The position numbers and the translations under genes are program-made. The notes beneath the pieces were generated by a model. The model searched no databases. It was not told the DNA's origin and saw only the letters and a program-made list of their open reading frames with translations. 64,000 nt of DNA. Origin: Hemileia vastatrix (Eukaryota; Basidiomycota; Pucciniomycetes; Pucciniales; Zaghouaniaceae). The DNA is taken from NCBI GenBank assembly GCA_030280995.1, contig JASXTE010000013.1:15110501-15174500 (forward strand). The letters run 5' to 3'. This document shows, in pieces, positions 56,101 to 64,000 of the stretch. Position 1 is the first letter of the stretch, and each line of letters opens with the position of its first letter.

Positions 56101-57440
56101 AGCCATCTGGTTTCTTGACAAGAATTAGGGGGAAGGACTAAGGTGAGTCTGATTCTTCTATAATACCCTTTTTAAATCCATCAATGAAAAATTTGCAAAT
56201 TATTTCATTTTCAACTGGATTATGAGGTCGTCCTCTGGTTTTGATGGGTAATGTATTTTGTGTTTCAATAGTATGTTTATAATTACTGTTAAGGTTTAGG
56301 GTCAATTCCTTGCTAAAACATCTGGGAGCTATTTTTTTGGAAAGATTGAGGATCTTTATGGATAATTCATCAGATTTTTTTGTATTGGTTAAAATAGTGT
56401 TTATTTGTCTTACCGGAAAGAGTTTTCCTTTTTTTCCATCTTTATTGGTAAAAATTGCAAACTTTCTTTTAGGATGCATAAGCACATTATGTTTATCAAT
56501 CCAAGGTAATCCTAGTACTATATCAAAGTTGAGATTAGAGAGGATTAGAAATGTCCCTCCTGTGGTTAAGTTGTCATGATCCAGGTTGAGATTCATTTTT
56601 CCGTCGATAACTTTTACACCACCATCAGCAAGTCTGGCTTTGTGACCAGAGTTTCGGTTGATGTTGTCTGGTAAGATTTCAGCTACTTTTGGGTGGATGT
56701 AATTTTCTCCTGCTCCAGAGTCTATGATTGCTTGAAAAGATTTTTTATCTATTTGAACATTGAATGTGGGGACAGGGATTTCTTCCTCTTCTTTAGTGAT
56801 TATATTTGTGATATCCGTTATTTTAGTTTTTGAGATCTGGCTTACTGAAGCACTTGGTCCAACTTCAGTAAAAAAAGAAGAGGAGTTGAAGTCTGAAAGT
56901 TCTTCACGTAATCTTTTGTTAAAAGTGAAAGGGTTGGGTCCTCTTTCTGCAAAATCTTCAGGCTTAAATATAGGGCTATCCGGTTTGTCTCTTTTTGTTA
57001 ATTTCATTGTTACTTCATCGTCATGAATAAGTATGGTATTATTGGCATTGTTAATAGTTTTGATAAGATTGAGTTTTCCATTATCTTCTTTATTCTCCCA
57101 GAAGTCCTGAATGTCTTCTACTTCTTTATTGTATTTCAAGTCTGAACTAATAGCATGACAGCTGTTTATTTTCTTTTCAGGTTCCTTTGTGATTTTTTCC
57201 TTTTGTTTACAATTTTTAGCAAAGTGTCCTTTCTTGTGACAGTTGTAGCATTTGGCAGAGGCTGGATTGATGGAGTCTAAATCCATTGGTGTTGGTTGTT
57301 CTCTGGAGAATTTTGGTTTCTTTGGACTCTGAAGTTTGAATGACTTATTAAAATGGCTGGTTGACGGTGTGGTCTTCCAACATTGGCAGGGGCCTTTGTT
57401 GTATGATTTGGCGCTGTTTGTGCATGTCTTAATTGACATC
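53189..57440 (-). pseudogene. Gypsy element D2: gag end, protease, RT, RNase H, integrase
   Basis: Begins inside gag at 57440, cut by the LTR of element E. Zinc knuckle CYNCHKKGHFAKNC (about 57245), protease (IIDSGAGENYIHPK, about 56715), RT (MPFGLCNAPSTFQSTMHK and YLDDIIIYSKDL, about 55790-55880), RNase H (LDTDASGTNIGAVL, about 55335; YSAQERELVAIVHSL, about 55150), integrase finger (HNELGHRNYKDVV...CPDCQFNK, about 54690-54560) and integrase core (WSLDFVGPLP; ILTENGSEF; HHPQSNGLIERFHG). The second catalytic Asp of the integrase (usually TDNGSEF) is Glu. Stops or shifts at about 56130, 55225, 55030, 54705 and 54510. After the integrase is a low-complexity C-terminal part to about 53450. Confidence 0.88.
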
Positions 57441-58460
57441 TGTTAAGGAATTTGGTATTTTTCCAATTTTATTCCGTGGATATTGGGTCTCCGGGTATGT
57501 GGGTACTATCATTGGATAGCCCTGGTTTTTCTCTATATTTTATGTCTTGGGGACATTTTTCATATTCTGAGTTTTAAGGGGACATTTCCTCATTTTTCAT
57601 TTATAAAAGATTGCTGCTTAATTTTATTTTTCGTTTTTTACGGGCTAACCTTAAGTCTTAGGGTTAAGTGCTTAGTACCATTGGATAGAGCTAATTTATC
57701 TCTATATTTCATGTCTCAATGTTGTTATAGTGAAATTCCGTATTTTAAAGGTTTTAGTAGTTGTAGCTAATTTTTCTAAGTAGATTAGTGGTTTTTATTG
57801 GTTTTCTGGCTTCAGGGAGGCCGGGCCGCTTCAGGCGGCATCTCTGATGTCAGGCGGCCCGCCTGCCTCTGATTTAGGAGGTTGGGGAGCGCTCCAGGAG
57901 GGTTTTTTATGCAATTTGGCAGGTACAGGCGCCAGATTGGTGGGTGCGCATGGGCTCTTAGTTAGTGGTCTGTGTGTACATAGTGAAGAAGACAGTTTGG
58001 GGCAACCTTAATCATCATACAACCATCCGGAGGTGATATCATTGTTCCTCACTCAGTTTTCACTGTTTTCTGGCCACAATTGGCTGTGTTTGTTGCAAGT
58101 AAGTTCTTCATTTAAATTAACTTTAGCAACTGTTTTCTCTGTTATAGTCTTGCAAGCTATAGCAAGTATTATTGCTGTCTCTGGTGTGTATTTGCAGCCT
58201 ACATCAAGTATCTTTGCTGTCTCTGGTGTGGACTTTGTTCTACATTTCAGTTCTTTGGTCTGGTAGTCTATCTGGGGACTACTTTCTTGGCTCATCAAGC
58301 AGTCAAGTGTGTTAAAAAGGGGCTTTAGCAAAACAGGAACCAACTTACTTTAGCAAGTAAATCTCACTCTATTCTTCTAAAGGGACAGGGGATTTTCTCT
58401 CTGGTTTTTCTCCAACTCCCTTGGTCAAGGCCTATAGCTAGTACTATAGGATTATCTACA
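57441..58460 (+). repeat. 5' LTR of element E
   Basis: 1020 bases, TGTTAAGG...ATCTACA. Contains a GC-rich patch (57815-57900, GGCCGGGCCGCTTCAGGCGG) and a repeat of TGCTGTCTCTGGTGTG (58170 and 58214). Open frames inside are not genes. Confidence 0.88.
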
Positions 58461-58464
58461 TTTC

Positions 58465-58481
58465 TGGCGCCCAACGTGGGG
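58465..58481 (+). promoter_or_regulatory. Primer binding site of element E (tRNA-Lys type)
   Basis: TGGCGCCCAACGTGGGG, four bases after the LTR. Same sequence as the tRNA-Lys(CUU) primer sites of several retroviruses and retrotransposons. Confidence 0.85.
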
Positions 58482-58551
58482 TAGAACTTGCTAGTTCTTT
58501 GGAATCTCTGTTTTCTTTGGTTGGCTCTTTTTGGTGTTTTGGACTGGAGGA

Positions 58552-60933
58552 ATGGCTTCTGCTTCTGCTATTCCTGTGGTGACTGTCAGTGGGGGGGATG
58601 GTCCTCCTTCTGTGATGGTTAGGGAGTGTGTGAGGATTAAAACTTGGGATGGTACCAAGTTTAATGGGGAGGATGTCAAGTGGTTTCTAGAGAAGTATGA
58701 AACTGCTGCTGGAGTGGATGGTGCTTACTACCTGGACATGGTGAAGCAGAATATCTTCTTCATTGGTGATAGGTCAGTGGAGAAGGAGATTGTGGCCATG
58801 TCTGGCTACAAGAAGAGGGATTGGAAATTGTTGTGTAGGGAAATGGTGGATAGATGGGGTGTCAGGTTCACTATGGTGGATCTGAACAAGGTTGTCAGTG
58901 AATGGCAATCTTATGGTGGTGTTGGTAACTTACATAGTTACAGGAAGTTTCTACTACAGTTTGATCCTGTGGTTGAATATTTGGTGGAAGTGGAGGAGCT
59001 GGCACATGAAAATGCTGCCAAGGATTTTTTTTGGTCTGCCCTGGCTAGAGATGTCAGGATGGATGTGTGGAAGGAGTTGTCAAGAAAGAAGTTGATGAAG
59101 ACTCTTTCTAATTGGGACCAGAAGTTGCCTGCCTTGGATAAGGTGAAGGAGGCTGTTGAGGCCCATTTGAAGTTATTGGCTGTGGACACCTATCAGGAGG
59201 GGTGTGCCAAGTATGTCATCAAAGTCAGTGAGGCTTTGGCTGAAGAGCTAGTTAGGGAGAAGAAGGAGGAGAAAAATTTGGTGCAGGTTCCCAAACAGGA
59301 GAGGGACCCAATGGTGAAGCAGTTGGCTGATCTTACAAAACAGCTGCACATTTTTGTCCAGGAGGCCAAGAAGTTTAATAAGGCACCTTATCAGCCAAGA
59401 TATTTTGAAAGGAGGGCTGGTAGGACCAATCCTTGGGTTTGCTCTTATTGCAGTAGGAGGGGGCACAGGTCCAATGATTGTTGGGCACTGAACAGAGATG
59501 TGTCTGAAAGAAAAGTGGAGTTTGATGGAAGGGTTTTTAAGTTCCCTGACGGTTCTTTTGTGAAGCCCAGTGAGGGGAAGGCTCCTGTTGATTTGGTCAG
59601 GAGAAGGGGTGGTCTAAATCAAAGGAGGCCAAGGTTTGAGGAGATTCCTGATCAGGGGAAGTCTTCTGTTAAGGTAGATGAGGACATCAAGGGAAAGGGG
59701 AAGAAGGTCAATAAGGTCTCTTTTTCTACTTCCTTTGGTGGTTTGGAGTTGTATTCTTGTGGTGGACAGTCAAGTGGTGAATGCTTGGCTGGTGTTTATG
59801 ATGTGGAAGCAGGGAAGGTGGGTAGGCCTAATAGCAGTTCTCAGGCCCAACCAAAGCCAAATGCTTCAAAGGGTGATCCTAAGCTGAGTGCAGCTAGGAA
59901 AAGGTATAGCAAAGAGGAGCTGTACAAGTTTCAGAAGGGTATGGCTGACATGGGCCACCCTAGTTTTGGTGCATTGGACCTGAATGGTGAGCCAATGCCA
60001 ATGGAGGTGGATTCTGACTCTGAGGAGGATGTCCCTTTGGCTTCATTGCCAAAGCCTGTTAGAGTCAGAGGTTCTGGTGAGGGATCTGGTTTGGTTCCTG
60101 TTAATGGTAAATCTGTTAGTGGTGCCGGTCCTCAAGAATCTTCTAGGACCAAGGTGGTGAAGCAAAGAGCTCACTTTGAGAGGCCAGTAGTGTCTGGTCA
60201 AGCTAATGTTATGGACTCTGTCCTGGAAAGGATGAACCAGGGTCAGGTTTCACTATCTTATGGGGAATTGTATGCTATCAGTCCAGGGTTGGCTGATAGG
60301 CAGAAGAAGTTGTTGACCAGGAGAAGGGTTTCTTCTGGTGAGGTAGAATACATTTGTGATTCTGCTGAAAAGTTTTGTGAGGGGTTGGAAACTCATTTTT
60401 CTGCTCCTTGGGGATATGTCAATGTCACTCTGAATGGCAGGGAGGCAAGGGAATTGGTGGATTCAGGTTCTCAGATAAACCTGATTTCTTTGTTTGAGGC
60501 AACTCATATGGGCCTCCCCATCAAAACTGGTATTGGTGGGAATTTGAGAGGGATCGGTGGCCATGTCACTGAATTGGTTGGAACTTCAGAGTTTGTGAAG
60601 TTAGATGTTGGAGGAGCCTCAGGGAAGGTTCATTTTTACATTGCTAAAGGTAATGTAAAAGCAGTTTTGGGTGGGCCATTCTTGATGGATTTTCAGGAAA
60701 GAATAGGTTATCAATTTGATTTGGGAATCAGTTTGGAGTTGACTGGTGAAGACGAAAGGAGGCTTCACATGAGGTTATCATCCCCTGGAGAGGATGGTTG
60801 GGAGACTAGGCCTGGTTTATCTTCAATGTGCCAGTGCATGGGTTGCTGCAGGAGAAGGAAAGAAGTGGGTGCTGCCTCTGGTTTTTTGGAGTGTGGCTCA
60901 GGCTCTATTGAGAGTCTGTCTTTTTTAGAGTAA
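58552..60933 (+). CDS. Gag-protease polyprotein of element E
   Basis: 793 residues from ATG 58552 (MASASAIPVVTV) to TAA 60933; the upstream in-frame codons lack ATG. The capsid region is at residues 20-230 (IKTWDGTKFNGEDVKWFLEK, then HENAAKDFFWSALARDVR), a zinc knuckle near 300 (CSYCSRRGHRSNDC, CX2CX4HX4C), a charged linker, then an aspartic protease at about 630-740 (ARELVDSGSQINLISLFEA, with ILGG-like AVLGGPFLMDF near the end). No stops or shifts. The C-terminal tail has a Cys-rich CQCMGCCRRRK. Pol is in another frame starting 462 bases later, so pol expression needs a separate mechanism (splicing, reinitiation or a shift). Homologue: the broken copy at 18485-20920. Confidence 0.92.
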   Translation: MASASAIPVVTVSGGDGPPSVMVRECVRIKTWDGTKFNGEDVKWFLEKYETAAGVDGAYYLDMVKQNIFFIGDRSVEKEIVAMSGYKKRDWKLLCREMVDRWGVRFTMVDLNKVVSEWQSYGGVGNLHSYRKFLLQFDPVVEYLVEVEELAHENAAKDFFWSALARDVRMDVWKELSRKKLMKTLSNWDQKLPALDKVKEAVEAHLKLLAVDTYQEGCAKYVIKVSEALAEELVREKKEEKNLVQVPKQERDPMVKQLADLTKQLHIFVQEAKKFNKAPYQPRYFERRAGRTNPWVCSYCSRRGHRSNDCWALNRDVSERKVEFDGRVFKFPDGSFVKPSEGKAPVDLVRRRGGLNQRRPRFEEIPDQGKSSVKVDEDIKGKGKKVNKVSFSTSFGGLELYSCGGQSSGECLAGVYDVEAGKVGRPNSSSQAQPKPNASKGDPKLSAARKRYSKEELYKFQKGMADMGHPSFGALDLNGEPMPMEVDSDSEEDVPLASLPKPVRVRGSGEGSGLVPVNGKSVSGAGPQESSRTKVVKQRAHFERPVVSGQANVMDSVLERMNQGQVSLSYGELYAISPGLADRQKKLLTRRRVSSGEVEYICDSAEKFCEGLETHFSAPWGYVNVTLNGREARELVDSGSQINLISLFEATHMGLPIKTGIGGNLRGIGGHVTELVGTSEFVKLDVGGASGKVHFYIAKGNVKAVLGGPFLMDFQERIGYQFDLGISLELTGEDERRLHMRLSSPGEDGWETRPGLSSMCQCMGCCRRRKEVGAASGFLECGSGSIESLSFLE

Positions 60934-61394
60934 TGAGGGCTGATCACCCTAGTGCTACAACTTCTCCCCGAGATGAGGAAATCCCAGGTTGTAGTAGGTC
61001 AGCTCCCTTGGAGATATACCAAGTGGATTTTCAACTTTATCTTTTTTATGTTTCTCTTCTCTGCAAGTATTCATCAAGTTTTTTATCAAGTCTCTGTTCT
61101 CTCTCATGATTCTTAATTATTTTTAATTCAAGTTCAAAGAAGAAGATTGGTTATATATCTTTATTTAAGGAATTGCGGAAAGGTTTTGGAGTGGTGAGAT
61201 TGGGGTCTAAAAGTAAGTCCTCCCAATTGTGCACCGCTAGGGTTTCTTCTACACCTTTCAAAAACATTACCTGGGCCACACCTGTGAGCATTGGTGAAAC
61301 CCCTGGTTATTTTTGTAGGTCAGAAGGAAACTCAAGAAAAGAAGATAAAAATTTCATGATAATTTAAGAAAATCAAGAAAAAAATCTGAAAATA
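60934..61394 (+). other. Gag-pol spacer of element E with first repeat copy
   Basis: No ATG-started gene. It includes 61171-61325, the first copy of a segment repeated 447 bases later. The pol frame is open here apart from a TAA at 61365-61367, encoding the sequence GFGVVRLGSKSKSSQL. Confidence 0.6.
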
Positions 61395-61772
61395 ATGAAG
61401 AAAGAAGATGCAAAATATTTTTGTGAAGATTGTCAAGATCTATTTTTGGGCCTCCAGCATGAGGTTAAACTGCAGAAAATTTTGAAGAGAGAAGATCATC
61501 AAGATCTATTTTTGGACCTCCAGCATGAGGATAAAGTGCACAATTTTAGAAGATGTGATTCAGAAGATGAATCAAGATTTGAAGATTTGGAAGTTGGAAG
61601 TGAGGATGAAGATGTGGAATTGCGGAAAAGTTTTGGAGTGGTAAGATTGGGGTGTAAAAGTAAGTCCTCCCAATTGTGCACCGCTAGGGTTTCTTCTACA
61701 CCTTTCAAAAACATTACCTTGGCCACACATGTGAGCAATGGGGAAACCCTTGGTTTTTGTTCCAGGTCTGGT
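61171..61772 (+). repeat. Direct repeat, 447-base period, at the start of pol (element E)
   Basis: 61171-61325 and 61618-61772 are nearly identical (AATTGCGGAAA...GTTTTGGAGTGGT...CCCAATTGTGCACCGCTAGG). The period is a multiple of three, so both copies are read in the pol frame (SKSKSSQLCTARVSS in each). A smaller pair inside, about 66 bases apart (61435 and 61501), encodes HQDLFLDLQHE-type repeats. Confidence 0.85.
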
Positions 61773-64000
61773 GGTGAAGATTTCCTGAAGATCCCTCAAG
61801 TTGAAGGCGGAGCGGCAAAGTATAAGAAGGTAGCGCAGAAGATTAGGCCTGTCAATGAGCCTATGCCTGTGGGCTTCAATCTGCCTTTGAAGAGACCTCC
61901 TTTTTCGAGAGATCCGTACTGTACTCCTTTGGTGAAGAATCCTCCAGAATTTGTAGAGATGGCTAGGGTGACCGTGGAAAGGTTGAAAGTTGTTAATTTT
62001 GGTCCTGATGGGTGGTTGTCTGAAGAAGAAAAGAAGTTGTTGTTTCACATTATTGTGCTAAGGGAAAAAGCTGTGGCATTTGTTGAGGAGGAAAGGGGTG
62101 AATTGAAGCACTCTTATGGGGAACCTTACTTGATACCTGTTGTTTGTCATGAACCTTGGCAAATCAAACCTATTCTGATTCCAGCTGCTATTCAAGAAGA
62201 TTTTGTAGTGATTGTTAGGGAAAGAGTCAGGACTGGGTTATATGAACAATCAACATCCAGTTACTCAAGTCCAGTGTTCTGTGTAAAGAAGCAGAATGGA
62301 AAGTTGAGGGTGGTTCATGATCTTAGAGCCTTGAATAGAGTCACTATCAAGGACGCTGGTATGCCGCCAAGTGCAGAGGATTTCGTTGAAGCTTTTGCTG
62401 GAAGGGTGTGTTATGGTTTGGGTGATATTATGGGTGGTTATGATGAGAGGGAACTACATATGGATTCAAGGCCTCTCACAACTTTTGAGACTCCTTTGGG
62501 AAGATTTCAGCTCACTAGGTTGCCTCAAGGAGCAACTAATTCAGTGGCAGTTTATCAAGCACAGATGGCTTGGATTTTGCAGGATGAGGTTCCTACTCAT
62601 GCTGGTATTTTTATTGATGATGGTGGAATTAAAGGACTATCCACTGATTATGGTAATGAGGTGTTATTGGAGAACCCTGGCATAAGGAGGTTTGTGTGGG
62701 AATATGCAATAACTCTAGAGAGAGTGTTGTTTAGGATTGAAGAGGCTGGTTTGACCATTTCAGGGTCAAAATTCTGTTGTTGTGTTCCTGCTTTGGAAAT
62801 TCTTGGTCATGTGGTATGTAAAGAGGGAAGGATTATGGTGAAGAAGAAGATTAATAAAATTCAGTCATGGCCAAGGCCTAAAAATACTACTGAAGTCAGA
62901 GGATTTTTGGGTGTATGTGTATATGTCAGGATTTTTATTAAGGATTTTTCTTTGTTGGCTTCACCTTTAAGGAGGTTGACCAGAAAAGATGCAGATTGGG
63001 AATGGACTGACGAGTGTGAAGAGGCTTTTCAGAAGCTGAAAAAGGTTGTTGGTGAAGATATTGTTCTTCAAAAGTTGGATTATGGTGTTGGTGCTGGAAA
63101 GATTTATCTGGCAGTGGACTCAAGTTATATTGCTGCTGGTGCTGTTTTGTCTCAGGAGGATAAGACTGGGAGGGTCAGGCCAGTAAGGTATGAGTCTGTG
63201 ATGTTTAATGAGGTGGAATCTAGGTATTCTCAACCTAAGTTGGAATTGTGTGGCGTAGCTAAAATTTTAAAGAAGCTACAGATGGTTTTGTGGGGGCAGC
63301 ATTTTGAGCTGCAGGTGGATGCAAAATCTTTGGTTCAGATGATCAATACACCTAGTCTTCCAAATGCTCCAATGAATAGGTGGGTGGCATTTATTCAACA
63401 TTTTTCTTTTGACCTGGTACACAAACCAGGTAAAACTTTTACTATGCCTAATGACTTATCAAGGAGGCCACCTACAGATGAGGATTCTGATTCTGAAGAG
63501 TTTGACGAAGATATTCCAGTGATTAGGGCCAGCACAAAGGGTGCTGAGGATTTTTCTTTCCTCCCCCATGAGGCTAAACTGGATGATTGTTCTGACCTCC
63601 TCCAAGAGGCTAAACTGGCTGGATCTGATCTTGATTCTGGTTATCAGGATGTTTTTGTTGATGAAGATGGAGTTGTTGTTTGTGAAAGCTCGAAATTGGA
63701 AAAGGGTGTTTTTGTTAGTGAACTGGATTCTCACAAGGTTCAGTGGGAAGAGAAGGACGTTCCAAAATTTAAGGATTGGTGTCCTGGTTGGGCTGCTCAA
63801 TTGGCTCATGCTCACACTGGTGATTTTGATGACAGAGTTGTACCCTTGGATGTTGTTTTGTTGGATTTCGAAGATGAGACCTGGGGTCAGTCTGGGTTTT
63901 ATTTTATCCTGGTGGAATATCTGTTGACCTTGGAGAGGCCAGATAGGTGTGATGATGATACTTGGTTGGCAATCAAGAAGAAGAGTCCTGGATTTTATGT
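61395..64000 (+). CDS. Pol of element E: reverse transcriptase and RNase H, partial at window end
   Basis: Open for 868 codons from ATG 61395 (MKKEDAKYFCEDCQDL) to the last base. Leading repeats, then a linker, then reverse transcriptase from about 62040: VVHDLRALNRVTIKDA, ELHMDSRPLTTFETPLGRFQ, LPQGATNSVAVYQAQM and the active site IFIDDGGIKG (FIDD in place of YxDD), typical of one basidiomycete gypsy group. The connection domain (TEVRGFLGVCVYVRIFIKDF) and RNase H (IYLAVDSSYIAAGAVL; QPKLELCGVAKIL; QVDAKSLVQM) follow, then HKPGKTFTMPNDLSRRPP and an acidic linker. Integrase must lie beyond 64000. Start codon uncertain; an earlier in-frame TAA is at 61365. Confidence 0.9.
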   Translation, partial: MKKEDAKYFCEDCQDLFLGLQHEVKLQKILKREDHQDLFLDLQHEDKVHNFRRCDSEDESRFEDLEVGSEDEDVELRKSFGVVRLGCKSKSSQLCTARVSSTPFKNITLATHVSNGETLGFCSRSGGEDFLKIPQVEGGAAKYKKVAQKIRPVNEPMPVGFNLPLKRPPFSRDPYCTPLVKNPPEFVEMARVTVERLKVVNFGPDGWLSEEEKKLLFHIIVLREKAVAFVEEERGELKHSYGEPYLIPVVCHEPWQIKPILIPAAIQEDFVVIVRERVRTGLYEQSTSSYSSPVFCVKKQNGKLRVVHDLRALNRVTIKDAGMPPSAEDFVEAFAGRVCYGLGDIMGGYDERELHMDSRPLTTFETPLGRFQLTRLPQGATNSVAVYQAQMAWILQDEVPTHAGIFIDDGGIKGLSTDYGNEVLLENPGIRRFVWEYAITLERVLFRIEEAGLTISGSKFCCCVPALEILGHVVCKEGRIMVKKKINKIQSWPRPKNTTEVRGFLGVCVYVRIFIKDFSLLASPLRRLTRKDADWEWTDECEEAFQKLKKVVGEDIVLQKLDYGVGAGKIYLAVDSSYIAAGAVLSQEDKTGRVRPVRYESVMFNEVESRYSQPKLELCGVAKILKKLQMVLWGQHFELQVDAKSLVQMINTPSLPNAPMNRWVAFIQHFSFDLVHKPGKTFTMPNDLSRRPPTDEDSDSEEFDEDIPVIRASTKGAEDFSFLPHEAKLDDCSDLLQEAKLAGSDLDSGYQDVFVDEDGVVVCESSKLEKGVFVSELDSHKVQWEEKDVPKFKDWCPGWAAQLAHAHTGDFDDRVVPLDVVLLDFEDETWGQSGFYFILVEYLLTLERPDRCDDDTWLAIKKKSPGFY

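Larger units (their letters stand above)
57441..64000 (+). mobile_element. Ty3/gypsy element E, runs off the window
   Basis: Intact 5' LTR, primer site, intact gag-protease and an open pol frame to the last base. Inserted into the gag of D2 (first base TG at 57441, preceded by ACATC). The 3' half and LTR are outside the window. It is markedly richer in G and C and less decayed than its relative F, and appears to be the youngest element here. Confidence 0.9.

Noticed and set aside
57483..58343. Open frames on both strands upstream of the element E gag
   Set aside because: Inside the LTR; no conserved protein features.

Overview
The window is almost wholly repetitive and AT-rich. It looks like a large, transposon-inflated fungal genome. 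Short phase-consistent spliceosomal introns, Tet/JBP-like oxygenase genes, NAM/Myb-like proteins paired with PIF/Harbinger transposases, and several Ty3/gypsy families suggest a basidiomycete, most plausibly a rust-type fungus (inference; no marker gene fixes the taxon). I see no rRNA, tRNA or CRISPR. Only one gene looks like ordinary host coding capacity: a seven-exon gene of unknown function at 11483-13974 on the minus strand.

Layout. (1) 1-7671: an LTR of family C, lying on the minus strand, is split by a complete Harbinger-like element H1 (51-7380) that carries a Myb/SANT-like gene, a Tet/JBP-like gene and a DDE transposase. (2) 7803-10725: two Tc1/mariner elements, A and B, abut at a single shared TA. 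(3) 10948-11141: a CACTA-ended MITE. (4) 11483-13974: the host gene. (5) about 14316-36850: a second Harbinger-like element, H2 (NAM-like gene, Tet-like gene, plant-transposon-type transposase), swollen by two LTR retrotransposons. Element F (17225-25722) sits in its Tet-like gene and chromovirus-like element B (27907-35983) sits in its transposase. (6) about 36860-41930: H3, a decayed relative of H1 with Myb-like and Tet-like genes and no transposase. (7) 42585-49744: gypsy element C with a nearly intact polyprotein, a chromodomain and one 3' LTR. (8) 49745-57440: two related gypsy elements, D1 and D2, on the minus strand, both broken. (9) 57441-64000: gypsy element E with an intact 5' LTR, a tRNA-Lys-type primer site, an intact gag-protease and a pol frame still open at the window end.

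Two patterns recur and are the main discoveries. First, all three Harbinger-like elements share the order DNA-binding protein (+), Tet/JBP-like oxygenase (-), and H1 and H2 continue with transposase (-). A putative DNA-modifying oxygenase is thus resident cargo of this transposon lineage. Second, two different LTR retrotransposons (F and B) carry, antisense and upstream of the 3' LTR, a gene whose cysteine spacing matches the fungal Zn2Cys6 cluster, identical in both (CX2CX6CX12CX2[C/F]X6C).

Most elements are decayed. Many nonsense codons look like TGG to TGA, CGA to TGA or CAA to TAA changes, and the primer site of F differs from that of E at two CpG sites only. Both fit C-to-T decay of methylated or RIP-like targeted repeats. 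Element E is the freshest layer.
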